Origin: Halomonas citrativorans
GTDB taxonomy: Bacteria > Pseudomonadota > Gammaproteobacteria > Pseudomonadales > Halomonadaceae
Direction of reading: 5' to 3'
Assembly (NCBI RefSeq): GCF_900163645.1
Contig: NZ_FUKM01000057.1
Location: 62,001-126,000, forward strand
Length of the DNA stretch: 64,000 nt
Under the pieces are notes generated by a model. The model made no database searches. It worked only from the letters and a program-made list of their open reading frames with translations, and was not told where the DNA came from. A program made the translations under genes and the position numbers. Numbering within the stretch: the stretch's first letter is position 1; each line of letters begins with the position of its first letter. This document shows, piece by piece, positions 43,615 to 52,937 of this stretch.

Positions 43615-46600
43615 GCTGGCGCTCTCCTTTCGGGTCGATGAAGACAGGGCTTACGATTTCAGCTTCATGCACTGTGCCATCGGTCATGGGAATATAGACG
43701 GTCTGCCCCATCCGCTCGTGACCACCCATTACCACGGCAAGGGCGAAGCCGTGTTTGAGCGAGGCGCTGTAGTAACTCGACGTTACGTGCCCCTTCATGT
43801 CCATAGGGATCGACTGCTTGCCGTCAAAGACGACCTGGGCGCCTTCCTCCAGTACCACGCTTGGGTCTTTGGGTTTCAGGCCGACAAACTGCTTGCGGTC
43901 CGTACGGCGGGTATCGGGGCGTGACAGGGCGCGCTTGCCGATCCACGGGAAGGGCTTGTCGTAGCCGATAGCCCACCGCATTCCAAGATCTTCCGGCGTC
44001 ACCGAGCCGTCGGTATCCTGGCCGACAATGATCAGGCCTTTTTCCGCACGTAGGACGTGCATGGTTTCGGTGCCGTAAGGCGTCAGGTTGTACTTTTTAC
44101 CGTGCTCGAAAAGCTTCTTCCAGACGTGCATGGCGTAGTTGGCCTGCACGTTGATCTCGAACGCCAGCTCGCCGGTGAACGAAATGCGGAAGATGCGCGC
44201 GGGCACCTCGGCGACCGTGGCATCGCGCCAATCCATGAACTTGAAGTTCTCTTTATCAAGATTCATATCGGTCAGCTCGGACAAAAGCTTGCGGGCGTCC
44301 GGGCCGGTCACGGTCATGGTTGCCCAGTGGTCGGTCACCGAGTTGAAGTAGACCTGAAGCTCCGGCCATTCGGTCTGATGCCACAGCTCCAGCCACTCAA
44401 GCACACCCGCTGCACCGCCGGTGGTGGTGGTCATCAGGAAGTGGTTATCACCCAGGCAGCTAGTAGTGCCGTCATCCATCAGCATGCCGTCGTCTTTACA
44501 CATCAGGCCGTAACGCACGCGGCCAGGGGCGAGCTGTGCCCACTTGTTGGTATAGACGCGACCCAGGAATTCGCGGGCATCCGGGCCTTGGATGTCGATC
44601 TTGCCAAGGGTCGAGGCATCAAGAATGCCCACGCCTTCGCGCACCGCCAGGCACTCGCGGTTGACTGCATCGTGCATGGTTTCTTTCTTGCCATTCACGG
44701 TTCGGGGGAAGTACCACGGGCGTTTCCACTGGCCCACGTCCTCGAACTCGGCACCGTTTTCAACGTGCCACTGATGCAGCGCGGTGTAGCGCTCAGGATC
44801 AAACAGCTCGCCGCAATGACGACCAACGATGGCGCCAAAGGTCACCGGCGTATAGTTGGGTCGGAACACGGTGGTGCCCACTTCGGGAATCGAGCGTTTC
44901 AGGCAACGCGCGGCAATCGCCATGCCGTTGATGTTACCAAGCTTCCCTTGGTCGGTACCAAAGCCCAGCGCGGTGTAGCGCTTGACGTGCTCAATGGATT
45001 CAAAGCCTTCGCGGGTGGCGACTTCAATACCCGCCGCGGTGACATCGTTTTGCAGGTCAACAAACTGCTTGGGCGCACGCAAGGCGCTCTTTTCATGCGG
45101 CACCTGATAAAGTGCGCAGGAAGGCGCATCACGCCGCGCTCGCGTGGCGGGCAGGGCAGCTTCCTCGGCGCTGTTAAAGCCGCTATCCAGCGCTGCCTGA
45201 CACCCAATGCGAGCGCCATCGGCAAGCGTTTCGCCGAGGGCATAATAGCCCGCCACGCCGCCAGCCGACTGCATGCCCTTGACCGTGCCGGGCACAAAGC
45301 CTAATAACGCTTCGTTCCATATCGGGCGTGTGCCGGTGTGTGAGGAGAGGTGGATCACCGGGCTATAGCCGCCGGAGGTGGCGATGGTATCGCACTCAAG
45401 CTCTTCGGCTTTGCCGGTCACCACGAAACGCTCAAGATCAACGGCCGAGACGCGTGCGCCGGTAACACGCTGATTACCGCGTGCTTCGATGACGGCACTG
45501 CCGGTGATCACGCGAATACCGCTGTCGCGTGCCTGGCGAACCAGGTCGCCATCGGGGTTGGCGCGGGCATCGACAATGGCGACGACCTTACGTCCGGCTT
45601 CTTTCCAGTCGAGTGCTGCGCGGTAAGCGTGGTCGTTGCTGGTGGAAAGCACCAGACTGTTGCCAGGCACTACCGCATAGCGACGAATGTAGTTGGAAAC
45701 GGCGCCTGCGAGCATGTTGCCCGGCAAGTCGTTGTTGGCATACACCAGCGGGCGTTCGTGAGTGCCGCTGGCTAGCACCACTTGGCGGGCGCGCACACGG
45801 TGCAGCCGTGCCCGCGACTCACCGGGGAAACCCGCTTCACGAGCGGTATCGGCCAAGTGTTCGGTGCGCCGCTCGTGCAGCGTGACAAAGTTGTGGTCGT
45901 GATAGCCGTTGGCGGTGGTACGTGGCAGCAGCGTCACGTTATCCATTGCGCCAAGCTCTTTCACTGTTTGCTCAACCCAGCGCGTCGCTGAAACGCCATC
46001 CAGGGTTTCGCGGCTATCCAGCAGCGAGCCGCCCATCTCTTCCTGTTCGTCGCACAAGATCACGCGGGCACCGGAACGTGCGGCAGAAAGCGCCGCGGCA
46101 AGCCCCGCTGGGCCCGCGCCGATCACCATCACATCGCAGTGGTGATGCATGTGATCATAAATGTCCGGATCGGACTCGGTCGGTGCACGACCCAGCCCCG
46201 CGCCCATGCGGATGTACTTCTCGTAGGTCATCCACATTGAGGCAGGGGCCATAAAGGTCTTGTAGTAGAACCCTGGCGGCATAAAACCACCGCCCAACTT
46301 GCCTACCCAGCTCATTACGTCACGCTGAACGTTGGGCCAACCGTTGGTGCTGCGCGCCACCAGGCCGTTGTACAGGCCCTGCTGGGTGGCGCGTACGTTG
46401 GGCACTTGGGTGTCATCTTTGGCGCCCAACTGAACGACGGCATTGGGCTCTTCGGCGCCTGCGGCGACAATGCCGCGAGCGCGTGAATACTTGAAGCTAC
46501 GGTTGACGATATTCACGCCGTTGGCGAGCAGTGCCGAAGCGAGCGTGTCGCCTTTCAGACCTTGGTAACGCTGGCCGTTAAAGGTGAACTCAAGCACTTG

Positions 46601-46648
46601 GGAACGATCGACACGCCCACCGGCATCAATACGATTTTTCTGGGTCAT
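43607..46648 (-). CDS. soxA: sarcosine oxidase subunit alpha
   Basis: The 1013 aa alpha subunit of heterotetrameric sarcosine oxidase, which demethylates sarcosine to glycine, passing the methylene group to THF. N-terminal ferredoxin-like domain (FNGQRYQGLKGDTLASALLANGV), then the NAD-binding domain (VIGAGPAGLAAALSAARSGARVILCDEQEE near residue 175), and a C-terminal GcvT-type folate domain (GILDASTLGKIDIQGPDAREFLGRVYTNKW near residue 690 and the later YGTETMHVLRAEKGLIIVGQDTDGSVTPEDLG). It overlaps soxD by 4 bases. Confidence 0.95.
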   Translation of the reverse strand: MTQKNRIDAGGRVDRSQVLEFTFNGQRYQGLKGDTLASALLANGVNIVNRSFKYSRARGIVAAGAEEPNAVVQLGAKDDTQVPNVRATQQGLYNGLVARSTNGWPNVQRDVMSWVGKLGGGFMPPGFYYKTFMAPASMWMTYEKYIRMGAGLGRAPTESDPDIYDHMHHHCDVMVIGAGPAGLAAALSAARSGARVILCDEQEEMGGSLLDSRETLDGVSATRWVEQTVKELGAMDNVTLLPRTTANGYHDHNFVTLHERRTEHLADTAREAGFPGESRARLHRVRARQVVLASGTHERPLVYANNDLPGNMLAGAVSNYIRRYAVVPGNSLVLSTSNDHAYRAALDWKEAGRKVVAIVDARANPDGDLVRQARDSGIRVITGSAVIEARGNQRVTGARVSAVDLERFVVTGKAEELECDTIATSGGYSPVIHLSSHTGTRPIWNEALLGFVPGTVKGMQSAGGVAGYYALGETLADGARIGCQAALDSGFNSAEEAALPATRARRDAPSCALYQVPHEKSALRAPKQFVDLQNDVTAAGIEVATREGFESIEHVKRYTALGFGTDQGKLGNINGMAIAARCLKRSIPEVGTTVFRPNYTPVTFGAIVGRHCGELFDPERYTALHQWHVENGAEFEDVGQWKRPWYFPRTVNGKKETMHDAVNRECLAVREGVGILDASTLGKIDIQGPDAREFLGRVYTNKWAQLAPGRVRYGLMCKDDGMLMDDGTTSCLGDNHFLMTTTTGGAAGVLEWLELWHQTEWPELQVYFNSVTDHWATMTVTGPDARKLLSELTDMNLDKENFKFMDWRDATVAEVPARIFRISFTGELAFEINVQANYAMHVWKKLFEHGKKYNLTPYGTETMHVLRAEKGLIIVGQDTDGSVTPEDLGMRWAIGYDKPFPWIGKRALSRPDTRRTDRKQFVGLKPKDPSVVLEEGAQVVFDGKQSIPMDMKGHVTSSYYSASLKHGFALAVVMGGHERMGQTVYIPMTDGTVHEAEIVSPVFIDPKGERQHV

Positions 46649-47034
46649 GACGAGGCCTCCTCATTCAGTGCTTTGTTTTCAGGCCGGGCGCCCACGGTTT
46701 GCCAGCCGCCATCGGCTACCTGGACACCTTGTTCGTGACGAACATCGGGTGTTGCCGCCGTAATGGTTGGCTGCTCGCCCATGGGGTAGGTTTCGAGAAT
46801 TTCGTAGGTCACCGTATTGCGGGTGATATTGAAGAACTTGCGACAGCCCACCGAGTGCACCCACATTTCGTGGTGAATGCCGCGCGGGTTCTCGCGGAAG
46901 AACAGGTAGTCACCCCACTCCTCGTCGCTGGTGTTGTCCGGGTCGGAAGGGCGCATCAAGTGGGCCTGGCCGCGAGGGTGGAACTCCTCTTCCTCGCGGT
47001 GCTCCTTGCAGTAGGGGCAGAAGATATAAAACAT
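46645..47034 (-). CDS. soxD: sarcosine oxidase subunit delta
   Basis: 129 aa zinc-binding subunit: FCPYC near residues 5-9, EEEFHPRGQAHLMRPSDPDNTSDEEWGDYLFFRENPRG, and VGCRKFFNITR with a further cysteine, probable zinc ligands. It is longer than the usual 90-100 aa because of a C-terminal tail (after LETYP) of low complexity. GGAG lies about 10 bases before the ATG. It sits between soxB and soxA as in other soxBDAG operons. Confidence 0.93.
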   Translation of the reverse strand: MFYIFCPYCKEHREEEEFHPRGQAHLMRPSDPDNTSDEEWGDYLFFRENPRGIHHEMWVHSVGCRKFFNITRNTVTYEILETYPMGEQPTITAATPDVRHEQGVQVADGGWQTVGARPENKALNEEASS

Positions 47035-47046
47035 GATGGGCTCTCC

Positions 47047-48297
47047 TCAGTGCGCTACGCCAGCGGCGCCGTGTTCATCAATCAGCGCACCGGTATGGAA
47101 ACGGTCGATGGAAAAAGGCGCAGCGATGGGGTGCATTTCACCCTTGGCCAAGCTTGCGGCGAAAACATGCCCGGAGCCGGGGGTCGCTTTGAAGCCACCG
47201 GTGCCCCAGCCACAGTTGAAATAAAGACCTTTAACCTTCGTTTTGGACAGGATCGGGCAAGCATCCGGGCAGGTATCGACGATGCCGCCCCACTGGCGGT
47301 TCATACGCACTCGAGAGAACATCGGGAACATCTCGACGATGGCCTGAAGCGTGTGCTCGATGGTCGGGTAGCTGCCGCGCTGGCCGTAACCGACGTAGCC
47401 ATCGATACCCGCGCCGATAACCAGGTCGCCCTTGTCGGACTGACTGATATAGCCGTGAACGTGGTTGGACATGGTGACGGTATTGAGGATCGGCTTGAGC
47501 GGCTCGGACACTAATGCTTGCAGCGGATGGGATTCCAACGGCAGCTTGATGCCCGCCATGTTAGCCAATACGCCGGAGTTGCCTGCCGCCACGCAGCCCA
47601 CGGTATTGGCTTCGATATCACCGCGGTTGGTGTGGACGCCCAATATCTTGCCGTCGCGAATCTTGAAGCCGGTTACCTCGGTATTTTGCAGAAGATCCAC
47701 GCCGAGAGCATCGGCACCACGCGCATAGCCCCAGGCCACCGCATCGTGGCGCGCCACGCCGGCACTCTTCTGCCAGGAAGCGCCCATGATCGGGTAGCGG
47801 GCGCGGCTGGAAATATCCAGTTGAGGCTCGATCTCCTTGATCTGTTGCGGAGTGACTACCTCGCTGTCGATACCGTTCAAACGGTTAGCGTGAACGCGGC
47901 GCTGAATATCACGCATGTCCTGCAGGGTGTGGCCCAGGTTGAGCACACCGCGCTGGGAAAACATCACGTTGTAGTTCAAATCCTGGGAGAGGCCCTTCCA
48001 CAGATCAAGCGAGTGGTTGTAAAGCCGCCCTGATTCATCCCATAGATAGTTAGAGCGTACGATGGTGGTATTACGTGCGGTGTTGCCGCCGCCCAGCCAG
48101 CCCTTTTCAACCACGGCGACATTCTTGACGCCGAACTCTTTCGCCAGGTAGTAAGCAGTGGCTAGCCCGTGACCGCCACCACCGACAATGATGACGTCGT
48201 AGCGCTTCTTGGGTTCAGGGTTGCGCCACTGGCGCTCCCAGTTCTCGTGATGTCCAAGCGCATGTTTGACCAGTCCGAAGCCGGAATAACGTTGCAT
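47047..48297 (-). CDS. soxB: sarcosine oxidase subunit beta
   Basis: The 416 aa FAD/FMN-binding catalytic subunit. FAD-binding motif [22 protein letters not shown] near residues 35-56, then [21 protein letters not shown], typical of SoxB, and the C-terminal [25 protein letters not shown] lies about 7 bases before the ATG. First gene of the soxBDAG-purU operon after glyA. Confidence 0.95.
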   Translation of the reverse strand: MQRYSGFGLVKHALGHHENWERQWRNPEPKKRYDVIIVGGGGHGLATAYYLAKEFGVKNVAVVEKGWLGGGNTARNTTIVRSNYLWDESGRLYNHSLDLWKGLSQDLNYNVMFSQRGVLNLGHTLQDMRDIQRRVHANRLNGIDSEVVTPQQIKEIEPQLDISSRARYPIMGASWQKSAGVARHDAVAWGYARGADALGVDLLQNTEVTGFKIRDGKILGVHTNRGDIEANTVGCVAAGNSGVLANMAGIKLPLESHPLQALVSEPLKPILNTVTMSNHVHGYISQSDKGDLVIGAGIDGYVGYGQRGSYPTIEHTLQAIVEMFPMFSRVRMNRQWGGIVDTCPDACPILSKTKVKGLYFNCGWGTGGFKATPGSGHVFAASLAKGEMHPIAAPFSIDRFHTGALIDEHGAAGVAH

Positions 48298-48343
48298 AAA
48301 GTTTCTCCTTGATCGGCTCCGAGGAGCCGGCTGGCGGCTATCG

Positions 48344-49672
48344 TCAGGCGACTGATGCGCTATCGGCTACGTGCTCGCTGGCGGTTTGGGCTTGGCCATA
48401 TACCGGGTGGTGGGCACACAGGTCGGCGACGTTTTCGCGTACCTGGTTTTCTACGTCAGTGGTGTCCTGCTGGTCGGCCAGTACGTCAAGAATGTCGCAA
48501 ATCCAGCCTGCCAGGTGTTCACAGTCCGCCTCAACCATTCCGCGGGTGGTTACCGCCGGAGTGCCGATGCGCAGGCCCGAGGTAACGAAGGGGCTTTGCG
48601 GGTCGTTGGGCACGGTGTTCTTGTTGACCGTGATATGCGCGCGCCCAAGGGCCGCGTCGGCATCTTTACCGGTAATGCCCTGTTTGATCAGCGAGACCAG
48701 GAACAGGTGATCGTCGGTACCGCCGGAAACCACATCAAAACCACGCTCAACGAAGACGCGAGCCATCGCACGGGCGTTGGCGATCACCTGGCGCTGGTAG
48801 TTAACGAAGTCCTGGTTCATGGCCTCTTTGAACGCCACCGCTTTGGCCGCGATCACATGCATCAGCGGGCCGCCCTGCTGGCCGGGGAATACCGCGCCAT
48901 TGAGCTTCTTGTAAAGCGTCTCGTCGCCATCGGCGGAGAGAATCAGGCCGCCTCGCGGGCCGCGCAGTGTCTTGTGGGTCGTGGTCGTCACGACATGGGC
49001 ATAGGGCAGCGGGCTCGGGTAGAGACCCGCGGCTACCAGGCCCGCCACGTGGGCCATATCGACCATCAGATAGGCGCCGACTTCATCGGCAATGTTACGG
49101 AAACGGCGCCAGTCGACCACACGTGAATAGGCCGAGAAACCCGCAATGATCATTTTCGGTTGATGCTCTCGCGCCAGCCGCTCTACTTCGTCGTAGTCGA
49201 TTTCGCCGGTGCCTTCGACCAGGCCGTACTGGATAGCATTGTAGTGCTTGCCCGAGAAGTTGGGGGCTGCACCGTGGGTCAGGTGGCCGCCGTGGGCTAG
49301 GCTCATGCCCAAAATGGTGTCGCCAGGACTTACCAGTGCCATGAATACCGCCGCATTGGCCTGAGCGCCGGAGTGGGGCTGCACGTTGGCATAGTTGGCA
49401 CCAAACAGGCTGCAAGCCCGCTCGATAGCTAGCGCTTCCACCTTGTCGACGAACTCACAGCCGCCGTAATAGCGCTTACCGGGATAGCCTTCGGCATATT
49501 TGTTAGTCAACTGGGTGCCTTGAGCTTCCATCACCAGCTTGCTGGTGTAGTTCTCAGAGGCGATCAGTTCGATGTGGGCTTCTTGACGCGCTGTCTCTTC
49601 AGCTATTGCCGAGGCAAGGGCCGTGTCGTAGTTGGCCAAGCGGGCTTCGGGAGAAAAATTATTGTGAGTCAT
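48344..49672 (-). CDS. glyA: serine hydroxymethyltransferase
   Basis: PLP enzyme that joins glycine with 5,10-methylene-THF to make serine, so it consumes both products of sarcosine oxidase. Conserved blocks are [57 protein letters not shown], and [14 protein letters not shown] with the PLP lysine. Length 442 aa includes an N-terminal extension ([16 protein letters not shown]) and a C-terminal tail of about 20 residues beyond the usual 417-420. GGAG lies 8 bases before the ATG. It heads the glyA-soxBDAG-purU unit and is probably the catabolic copy. Confidence 0.94.
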   Translation of the reverse strand: MTHNNFSPEARLANYDTALASAIAEETARQEAHIELIASENYTSKLVMEAQGTQLTNKYAEGYPGKRYYGGCEFVDKVEALAIERACSLFGANYANVQPHSGAQANAAVFMALVSPGDTILGMSLAHGGHLTHGAAPNFSGKHYNAIQYGLVEGTGEIDYDEVERLAREHQPKMIIAGFSAYSRVVDWRRFRNIADEVGAYLMVDMAHVAGLVAAGLYPSPLPYAHVVTTTTHKTLRGPRGGLILSADGDETLYKKLNGAVFPGQQGGPLMHVIAAKAVAFKEAMNQDFVNYQRQVIANARAMARVFVERGFDVVSGGTDDHLFLVSLIKQGITGKDADAALGRAHITVNKNTVPNDPQSPFVTSGLRIGTPAVTTRGMVEADCEHLAGWICDILDVLADQQDTTDVENQVRENVADLCAHHPVYGQAQTASEHVADSASVA

Positions 49673-50108
49673 CTGGGTCTCCAGGCTAGTCGCTTTGTTC
49701 GGTCTGGGAGTTTGTTAGCGTCGGTAATGGCATCACCATTAACGCTATCGTGCCGCGATAGTATCGCTGGGCTTGCCCCCCAAGATGCTTACCGACGTCA
49801 CCGCTCGGCGTATTTGCGACATCGGCGTGAATTTTTTATGGGTCTTTATAAGGCGTCGCTCATTTATTGCTCGACGTCGTTTATAAGTAATCGCGGGTAG
49901 GCCGAGTGCGTCATGCTGCGGCAACAGGCTAATTTTTAATTGGCCTGCTGATCAGGAAGCGTTTCTTGAAAGCGCTTCACATACGCCAGCTCGATTTAAA
50001 ATAATGATGCCAGCGCAGTTGTTGAAGTGGCTCTTGATAGCGTCCTTGAGACAGCTCTCTGAGAAAACCTCTTGAGACTGCGCCAGCACCCGGAAGAGAG
50101 GATTTCGC
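49673..50108. other. divergent region between glyA and fdhA
   Basis: A 436-base gap without a supported gene; it must hold the promoters of the leftward glyA-sox operon and the rightward fdhA gene. Two dyads are visible: CAGGCTAATT (49925-49934) and AATTGGCCTG (49938-49947) with one mismatch and a 3-base loop, and the GAAGCG/CGCTTC dyad at 49956-49978. Confidence 0.6.
49956..49981. promoter_or_regulatory. candidate operator before fdhA
   Basis: Inverted repeat GAAGCG (49956-49961) with CGCTTC (49973-49978), inner TTTC/GAAA also pairing. Its right end GCGCTTCACA (49972-49981) occurs identically in the gbcA upstream region at 52826-52835, suggesting a shared regulator of betaine catabolism. 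Confidence 0.4.
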
Positions 50109-51296
50109 ATGTCCAACAATCGTGGTGTTGTTTATATCGGCGACGGTAAAGTCGAAGTTCAGGATATCGCCTACCCGAAAATGGAAACGCCCCATGGTAA
50201 GCCCATTGATCACGGCGTCATTCTGAAAGTAGTGTCCACGAATATTTGCGGCTCCGACCAGCACATGGTGCGCGGACGCACCACGGCGCCTACCGGTATG
50301 GTGCTGGGGCACGAGATCACCGGTGAGGTGATCGAAAAAGGCAAGGGCGTCGAGTTTCTAAACATTGGCGATATTGTATCCGTTCCCTTCAACGTCGCTT
50401 GCGGCCGCTGCCGCACCTGTAAAGAGGGCCACACCGGTCTTTGCCTGCATGTTAACGATGACCGAGCGGGCGGTGCCTACGGTTATGTTGATATGGGCGG
50501 CTGGGTAGGTGGGCAAGCACACTACGTGATGGTGCCCTACGCCGACTTTAACCTGCTCAAGTTCCCGGACCGCGACCAGGCGATGACCCAGATCCGCGAT
50601 CTGACCATGCTAAGCGATATTCTTCCGACCGGTTTCCACGGTGCCTTGAAAGCGGGCGTTGGTGCGGGGTCCACCGTGTACGTAGCGGGCGCAGGCCCTG
50701 TAGGGCTGGCCGCTGCCGCCTCGGCACGCCTGTTAGGCGCAGCGGTAGTGATGATTGGCGATTTCAACAAGGATCGTCTGGAGCATGCTCGTAAGATGGG
50801 CTTCGTGCCGATCGACCTTTCCCAGCACGACCGTTTGGGTGAAATGATTGCCGCGGTGGTCGGCGAGCCCAGCGTAGACAGCGCTATTGATGCGGTTGGC
50901 TTTGAAGCCATTGGGCATGGCGGTAAAGAGCAGCCTGCGGTAGTACTTAACCAGATGATGGAAGTCACCCGCGAAGGCGGCTCTATCGGCATTCCAGGCT
51001 TATACGTAACTGAAGACCCGGGTGCGACCGAGAAAGCTGCACAAACTGGTAGCCTGAGCCTGCGTTTTGGCCAAGGCTGGGCCAAAGGCCTCTCTTTCCA
51101 TACGGGTCAGACACCGGTGGTGCAGTACAACCGCCAGCTGATGCAGGCCATTCTGCACGGACGTTTGAACATTGCTGAGATCGTTAACGCCCAGGTGATT
51201 TCGCTGGAAGATGCGCCAGCAGGTTACGAGCAGTTCGATGCGGGCGTGGCCAGCAAGTTCGTGCTTGATCCTCATGGATTGCTGGGCGTTGCCTGA
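50109..51296 (+). CDS. fdhA: glutathione-independent formaldehyde dehydrogenase
   Basis: Zinc- and NAD-dependent enzyme oxidising formaldehyde to formate without added glutathione. Medium-chain dehydrogenase of 395 aa: catalytic zinc region STNICGSDQHMVRGRT near residue 45, structural zinc cysteines in CGRCRTCKEGHTGLC near residues 98-112, and the Rossmann motif GAGPVGLAAAA near residue 195. GAGAGGA lies 6 bases before the ATG. Formaldehyde arises from dimethylglycine and sarcosine demethylation, which explains the location. Confidence 0.93.
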   Translation: MSNNRGVVYIGDGKVEVQDIAYPKMETPHGKPIDHGVILKVVSTNICGSDQHMVRGRTTAPTGMVLGHEITGEVIEKGKGVEFLNIGDIVSVPFNVACGRCRTCKEGHTGLCLHVNDDRAGGAYGYVDMGGWVGGQAHYVMVPYADFNLLKFPDRDQAMTQIRDLTMLSDILPTGFHGALKAGVGAGSTVYVAGAGPVGLAAAASARLLGAAVVMIGDFNKDRLEHARKMGFVPIDLSQHDRLGEMIAAVVGEPSVDSAIDAVGFEAIGHGGKEQPAVVLNQMMEVTREGGSIGIPGLYVTEDPGATEKAAQTGSLSLRFGQGWAKGLSFHTGQTPVVQYNRQLMQAILHGRLNIAEIVNAQVISLEDAPAGYEQFDAGVASKFVLDPHGLLGVA

Positions 51297-51330
51297 TTAG
51301 ACGCTAAAAAAGCGGCTAACCAACGCTAAT

Positions 51331-51364
51331 AACGCTCATGGCTGCGTGCCATGGGCGTTTTTTT
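51331..51364 (+). terminator. Rho-independent terminator after fdhA
   Basis: AACGC-T-CATGGC (51331-51342) and GCCATG-G-GCGTT (51348-51359) form a stem around TGCGT, followed by a T-run (TTTTTT). Confidence 0.8.
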
Positions 51365-51394
51365 GTGTCCGCTCAAGGCGAGTGTACGCCACAA

Positions 51395-51427
51395 AAAACG
51401 GATACCGAGGAGCTCAGTATCCGTTTT
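51395..51427 (-). terminator. terminator after gbcB (minus strand)
   Basis: AAAACGGATAC (51395-51405) and GTATCCGTTTT (51417-51427) form a perfect 11-bp stem with an 11-base loop. On the minus strand it is followed by a T-run, so it ends the gbcB transcript. Confidence 0.8.
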
Positions 51428-51462
51428 GGGGTCGGGCTAGTGGTGAATGAGGGGCTGCCGCA

Positions 51463-52569
51463 TTAGAAATCGACCACCAGATCGCCTTTCGGTTTGCTGC
51501 AGCAGGACAGGATGTAACCCTCTTCAATATCTTCGTCGGTAATCCCGCCGTTATGTTCCATTTCCACTTCGCCGGATTTCAGCTCCACCCGGCAAGTACC
51601 GCAGATGCCCATGCCACAGGCCTTGGGGATATGCAGGCCAAGTTTGGCCGCTGCGGCGTGAACCGTTTCGCCTGCTTGTATACGTACACTTTTGTTCGAC
51701 TGGGCAAATTCGATGTTGATCAGCTCCTCAGGCTCTGCTTGCTCGGCTTCCACTTCGGCCTGCTCAGCAAGCTCCAGGACGTCTTCCTGAACGTCAACCG
51801 GCGTCGCGCCAAACAGCTCTTCATGGTAGTGGTCCATGTTGTAGTTATTGGCGCGCAAAATCGCTTTGATGGCATTCATATACGGTACGGGGCCGCAACA
51901 GAAGATCTCCCGCTCAAGGAAGTCCGGTGCCATCAGCTCAAGCATGGGCTGGGTTAGAAAACCGCGGTAGCCAGCCCATGCCTCGCCGATATCTTCTTTC
52001 TTCTCGCACACGATATGGAGCTTGAATTCGGGTATACGCGAGAACATGTGCACCAGCTCGCGATGGAAAATGACATCGCGCGGGGCGCGGGCGCTGTGGA
52101 TGAATTCCACGTCGACGTTGGCGTTGGTATCGAAGAGCCAACGCGTCATCGACATTAGCGGTGTGATGCCTACACCGCCTGAGAGAAGCAGCACCTTTTC
52201 GGCAGGAAAGTCGATGGAGTTGAAGTTGCCCACCGGACCATGGACCACCAGCTCGTCGCCTACCTTTAAATTGGCATGCAGCCAGTTGGAGACCTGGCCT
52301 CCCGGCACCTGTTTGACCGTGATTGAAAAGCTGTAAGGCACAGAGGGAGAGCTTGAAATCGTATAGGAGCGCATAACGGGCTGATTATCGATTTCTAGCT
52401 CTAGTGTCACAAATTGGCCCGGCTTGAAGAAGAACATTACCGGCTGTTCAGCCATAAAGCAGAACGTGCGAACGTCCCAGGTTTCCTGAATGATCTTGAC
52501 GCACCGCACATGGTGGCGGCCGTTGGTCCAGGTTTGGGTCGTGACGGGATTAAAGAAGTTCGTTGTCAT
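51463..52569 (-). CDS. gbcB: glycine betaine demethylase reductase component
   Basis: Electron-transfer partner of the Rieske oxygenase GbcA, passing electrons from NADH. A ferredoxin-reductase module (RSYTISSSPS flavin motif near residue 68, GGVGITPLMSM near residue 130, CCGPVPYM near residue 222) is joined to a C-terminal [2Fe-2S] ferredoxin domain (CGMGICGTC near residue 317 and the fourth Cys in LSCCS). The linker is unusually acidic and Glu-rich (about residues 258-287). Length 368 aa. It is divergent from gbcA across 368 bases. Confidence 0.92.
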   Translation of the reverse strand: MTTNFFNPVTTQTWTNGRHHVRCVKIIQETWDVRTFCFMAEQPVMFFFKPGQFVTLELEIDNQPVMRSYTISSSPSVPYSFSITVKQVPGGQVSNWLHANLKVGDELVVHGPVGNFNSIDFPAEKVLLLSGGVGITPLMSMTRWLFDTNANVDVEFIHSARAPRDVIFHRELVHMFSRIPEFKLHIVCEKKEDIGEAWAGYRGFLTQPMLELMAPDFLEREIFCCGPVPYMNAIKAILRANNYNMDHYHEELFGATPVDVQEDVLELAEQAEVEAEQAEPEELINIEFAQSNKSVRIQAGETVHAAAAKLGLHIPKACGMGICGTCRVELKSGEVEMEHNGGITDEDIEEGYILSCCSKPKGDLVVDF

Positions 52570-52937
52570 CGTCGTCTCAATATGGCCGTGCTATCGCGTT
52601 GCCTTCACCGGCCCGTCCTGTCTGCACGGTCCAGCACCATTAACCTGCATTCTGAGTACGCGCTTTATGACCAGCTTGCCTGTTAGCGACACGCACTTAC
52701 CTTGCGGCACCTTCGGCCTATCAAAAATCTCCGCTCACGTCGTCGCCACGCCACATAGTGTCGTGGGCAGACAATTGAAAGCAAATGGCGTGGACCACAA
52801 TCCATCAACAAGTAGCAAGCGCTGCGCGCTTCACACAATCGCCAGGTTCAGCAACTTAACAACAAGACAATTACGTTTGGTTAATGACTCTGTCGCCACC
52901 CTGGGTAAGGGAGGCGGTATTTAAAAGGATATCTGGT
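52570..52937. other. divergent region between gbcB and gbcA
   Basis: A 368-base gap with no supported gene; it should carry both gbc promoters. The clearest structure is the AAGCGC-TGC-GCGCTT dyad at 52817-52831. A gene for the expected AraC-type activator GbdR is not in the window. Confidence 0.6.
52817..52835. promoter_or_regulatory. candidate operator before gbcA
   Basis: Palindrome AAGCGC-TGC-GCGCTT (52817-52831) ends in GCGCTTCACA, the same 10 bases as in the fdhA upstream dyad. It is about 103 bases before the gbcA start, a plausible activator position. Confidence 0.4.

Noticed and set aside
44057-45304. Long open frame (415 codons) on the plus strand opposite soxA
   Set aside because: It lies wholly within soxA on the other strand, its product has no recognisable domain, and it has no ribosome-binding context. 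It follows from the codon bias of the real gene.
49673-50108. Glycine riboswitch before glyA or fdhA
   Set aside because: I saw no recognisable tandem aptamer pattern, only dyads of protein-operator size.
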